Below, in pieces: positions 60,561 through 64,000 of a stretch of DNA of 64,000 nt (positions are counted from its first letter, which is position 1; every line of letters starts with the position of its first letter). This DNA comes from Sternotherus odoratus. Lineage: Eukaryota > Chordata > Testudines > Kinosternidae. The stretch spans positions 91,015,890 to 91,079,889 of the forward strand of contig JAVMKO010000003.1 in NCBI GenBank assembly GCA_032164245.1. Direction: 5' to 3'. The notes under the pieces were generated by a model, which saw nothing but the letters and a program-made list of their open reading frames with translations, was not told the DNA's origin and searched no databases. Made by a program: the position numbers and the translations under genes.

Positions 60561-61532
60561 GTGAGTACTGGTCAGTTCTTTATCTGGGATATCTGCTTCC
60601 ATGTCACCTAGAGAAGGACATAACAAATAATTCATTGCTATAGTTCTCTCTAAAGGTGAGCCATATTTGGAAACAATGCATTTACAGAGTTAGGATGTGT
60701 TTAAAATCAACCCGGGAATACATGAGGATGTCGGATTTTGTTTCACATCCTTGTATTTACATGTTTTCACCTGAAATACAGACTTTGTGTATATTTTTGA
60801 AAGGGGAGGGTTTTGCACTAGACTGGGTACTGTGAATATAATGATGCAACTTCCACTGCTAATGGCTGTCTCCCTATGTTGGGTAGCACGCATCTAAAGA
60901 GTTTGAGTAGGATAAATAGGAATTAGGATTATGTTGATCTTTAAGTATATTTTTGCCATTATGTTGTCATTCCACATACATTAGGACTACAGGTTTTTCA
61001 CATAAGATCTTGTGTAGGTTTTGCAACCCTAATACTTTATAGTGTCTATAATGGGGGAAGCTGTTGTTTCCCCGACTCGTTCAGTGTTATACCTCTATAC
61101 CTCCTGTGCAAGGGCTGCCATTCGGAAGTGTTTAGATTCCATACTATGGATGTTGGCTTTTTACTTAGCTAGAGCTAGATTGTTGAGTTTGTTCGTCTCA
61201 ACTGTTCGTGGCAGTTGCAGACAGGACGAAGCCCTTTCCTCCACCCTCCTGTCTTACTGCAGAGGATCTTGTCCCAGATTTCCTCCTTTATACACCTGTA
61301 CTATGACACTGCCAAGCAAGGTAATAGCACACTCAACAAACGTCTGCAGTGCTTTTAGCTCATGTGCATATATCCGACATTTGTAAGGCTGAAACTTGGA
61401 CCTCACTACACACACTTACTACTTATTGTGCTATATCTGAGCATTCCAGAGATGATGCCGAGTTCTGATGAGCAGTCCTTCGGTCATTGTTCAGGTGGAT
61501 GCGGAAACCCACCTCCGGTGACTCACAAGCAG

Positions 61533-61686
61533 TTCATAAGAACGGCCATACTGGGTGAGACCAGACCAAAGGTCCATCTAGCCCAGTATCCTGTCCTCTG
61601 ACAGTGGCCAATGCCAGGTGCCCCAGAGGAATGAAAAGGACGGGTAATCATCAAGCAATCTATCCCATTGCCCATTCCCAGTTCAA
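61533..61686 (-). mobile_element. CR1 3' end in GINM1 intron 3
   Basis: TTCATAAGAACGGCCATACT, then AGTATCCTGTCCTCTGACAG and CCAATGCCAGGTGCCCCAGA are the reverse complement of a CR1 3' end. CAGTTC flanks both sides (61530-61535 and 61680-61685), a likely short target duplication. Confidence 0.75.
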
Positions 61687-61739
61687 ACCAGAAGTGGAAT
61701 GGACATGTGCAATCACTCAAAGGAAGGGTTACTAACCTG

Positions 61740-64000
61740 TTCTATAAATGTTGTTCTTTGAAATGTGTTGCACATGTCTCTTCCACAGCCCAGTGAACAT
61801 GTCTGTTCTCCTTCCCTTAGTTCAGTGTTGTAGTCTAGTGCAAGGACTGCCAATCAGAAGTGTTTTGATACTTGGATTTGCATTGTGGATTGCATAATTA
61901 ATGAAGCTGAGACAATGATGTTCATTTGACTGAAGATCCTTTTACATGCAGATTTTCTCGGCTGTATAGCCCAGAAAGCATTATCTATTATGTTATGGTC
62001 AGTCTCAAGGTTGGCTTCTGAGATCATCTGCCTTTTATGATCAGACCTTTGGTAATGGTCTTTTAAATTGCTTCTCTAAGCTGTGACCTTGTCTTTTGAA
62101 AACCCAAAGAATGACAAATGAATAATGCTCTCTTTTTGGGGTAGGCAGTAACTCATTACTATTTGTCTTGTGTAGCAAAAGTATGTTCCAACCTTTTTTC
62201 CCCTCTAGTATAGATTATAAAATAGGTTCAAAGTGTAACTTACTTCAGAGGTAATCGGCTCAAGAAAAATGCAAGACAAGATTTTATTCACTAATGTAAG
62301 GCCTAGTTCTGTGAGATGCTGAGCATTCTCAAGTTCCATTTTCTTTCTAATTGTCCAACCACTAATCTACAGTGCTTTGTAAAATTTCAAAATGTGCTAT
62401 GTAAATCAGAAACTAGGCAAAAAACATTGATTTGACCCCAGGCCTAGGAACCAGGAACTCTAGAGTTCTATTCTCAGTTTTGTGACCTTAGCACAAGACT
62501 TGACCTCTCTGCAGGGTTGTTATGAGGTTTAATTACCAATATTATCTAAAGTTCTTTTGAAGATCTAAAATGGTATAGGATTACTAAGGTCCTCATTCTG
62601 ATATCTCTTATGTTATCGTAAAAGCAAGTTAACTACACTGACTTTATCTGAGGTCTGAATCAGGCCCTAAGTAGTCAAGTTCTTGCCCTGGGCAGAAGTT
62701 TTAGAGTTCTTACTGAGTAGTTCTGTGTTAAGAACTTGGCCAAATCATACTCAGTACCTCTTAAAAACTTGCAACTCCTATTGAGACCAATGGGTTCCAT
62801 TTTGCTAAGTGTTGAATATTTTCAGTTGCCATTAAACTTAATCAGACTTCAGGGGACTCAGCATTTAAAAGTTGGGAGGATTGGCAGCTGCAGGTGCTTT
62901 GCATATTTTAGGATTTGGCCCTTTAACTGTATACATCTCCACCCCCATATAACACAAATTTGGATACAATGCGGTAAAGCAAAAATGGTTTTCTGTCTCA
63001 TCTGCAACATACATTTATTCTGTTTATTCTCAGTTTATACATCCCAGCTCCTCCCCCTCCTTCTCTCCCCACCCTCCTCCAGCACACCATGCGAGCAGCG
63101 CTCTGGGGGGGGAGGGGGCTGCGCGCTCTGACACACTGCTCTGAGCGGTGTGTTAAGGGGACTGGGCAGGGGGGTTGGATAAGGGGCAGAGGGTATCAGG
63201 GGGGCAGTCAGGGAACAGGGAGCGGGGGCATTGCATGGGGTAGAGGTTCTGGGGGCAAAGTGATCAGGGGGCGTTGGATAGGGCAAGTTCGATATTATGT
63301 GGTTTCACCTATAACTCAGTATGATTTTTTGGCTCCTGAGGACCGTGTTAATTCGGGGTAGAGGTGTATCTTAATTCAGGAAATGTTAAACAAGCTTGTG
63401 GATCCACTGGGAGATAGATTTATATAGTTATCTTAATATTTTCTCTTATCTGGCCATAATCTTTTCACAATGCAAGTCATTGCTGTATAATAAACATGTT
63501 TTTTAATTTAAAAATATCTTTGATATTAAGGGGCTTTGCTGTAAAAGCAATGAACATTTTAGGGTCTTACTGGGTGATTTGAAGACACAGACCAAGCACC
63601 TTAGGCCTCCCAACACCGACAAGCTGTGCAGTGCATCAGTGACCTGGATGTGACATCCAAACCAGCCTCAATTCATATGTCTGACCACCTGCACATCAAA
63701 ATGTCAATGCAAACGTAGACTCCTCATGTCCACACAAAACTCTTTCACATCCAACACCCACTCACCAGTGGTGGGAGCATGGTGTTTGGGGAGGAGGACA
63801 GCAGATGCGTCCAGGAAGCATTGTGAGAGAGGTGGAGGCCTGTTGAGTTGTGTGCTCATGGTAGACTTTTGGGGTGGTGGGTATGAGGCAGTTGTTGGTA
63901 GTAAGATCATGAGGTTGGCAAGGGGATAGGAGGAGGCAGGAGCGGTGGTGTCTGAACACAGTGGGGAGGGGTGTAGCTTGGGCCAGGGATACCCCATTCC
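61740..64000 (+). other. end of window, GINM1 intron 3, no further exon found
   Basis: No stretch encodes the expected next GINM1 residues. A decayed old repeat with the TAGGTTTAAT/CTCTGCAGG style lies at about 62485-62600, and a C-rich then G-rich block at 63040-63270. Open frames at the end have no recognisable match. Confidence 0.5.

Overview
The window is vertebrate nuclear DNA, most likely from a turtle. This rests on split genes with GT-AG introns, CpG-rich promoters, and a repeat load dominated by CR1 LINEs, hAT-type short elements, a Penelope-like element and tRNA/CORE-type SINE remnants. There is no prokaryotic gene content, no CRISPR array and no operon. The species call is inference from repeat style and cannot be proved here.

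Three genes are recognisable and lie in the order ZC3H12D - PPIL4 - GINM1, which I recall as the order on human chromosome 6q25. (1) ZC3H12D, minus strand, has five coding exons between 14749 and 2687. Their phases join without error into a 616-residue Regnase-family RNase with UBA-like, PIN/NYN RNase, CCCH zinc-finger and C-terminal conserved domains. A probable 5' non-coding exon ends at 17935. (2) PPIL4, minus strand, has thirteen coding exons between 47193 and 22708 that join into a complete 480-residue cyclophilin-RRM protein with an RS-like tail and a poly(A) signal at 22532-22537. (3) GINM1, plus strand, starts at 51627. Its first three coding exons are present and the rest lies beyond 64000. 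PPIL4 and GINM1 are divergent, with start codons 4.4 kb apart, each in a CpG-rich promoter. The genes are functionally unrelated: immune mRNA decay, spliceosome-associated isomerase, and a membrane glycoprotein.

Layout: 1-2686 downstream flank and 3' UTR of ZC3H12D; 2687-17935 ZC3H12D; about 18060-22500 intergenic with a foldback element and MITEs; 22500-47193 PPIL4, whose introns carry nested CR1, a perfect 91-bp inverted repeat, a Penelope-like element split by a Helitron-like element, and hAT elements; 47194-51626 CpG-rich intergenic region with three MITE/hAT-like copies; 51627-64000 the 5' part of GINM1, with an 8.5-kb intron 1 holding a duplicated segment split by a 2.29-kb inverted-repeat transposon.

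I found no wholly new multi-gene system. The best leads are structural: the perfect 91-bp-arm palindrome (37411-37602), the transposon with a built-in paralogous empty site (56245-58534), the Penelope/Helitron nest, and a His/Cys-rich stretch in the ZC3H12D tail.
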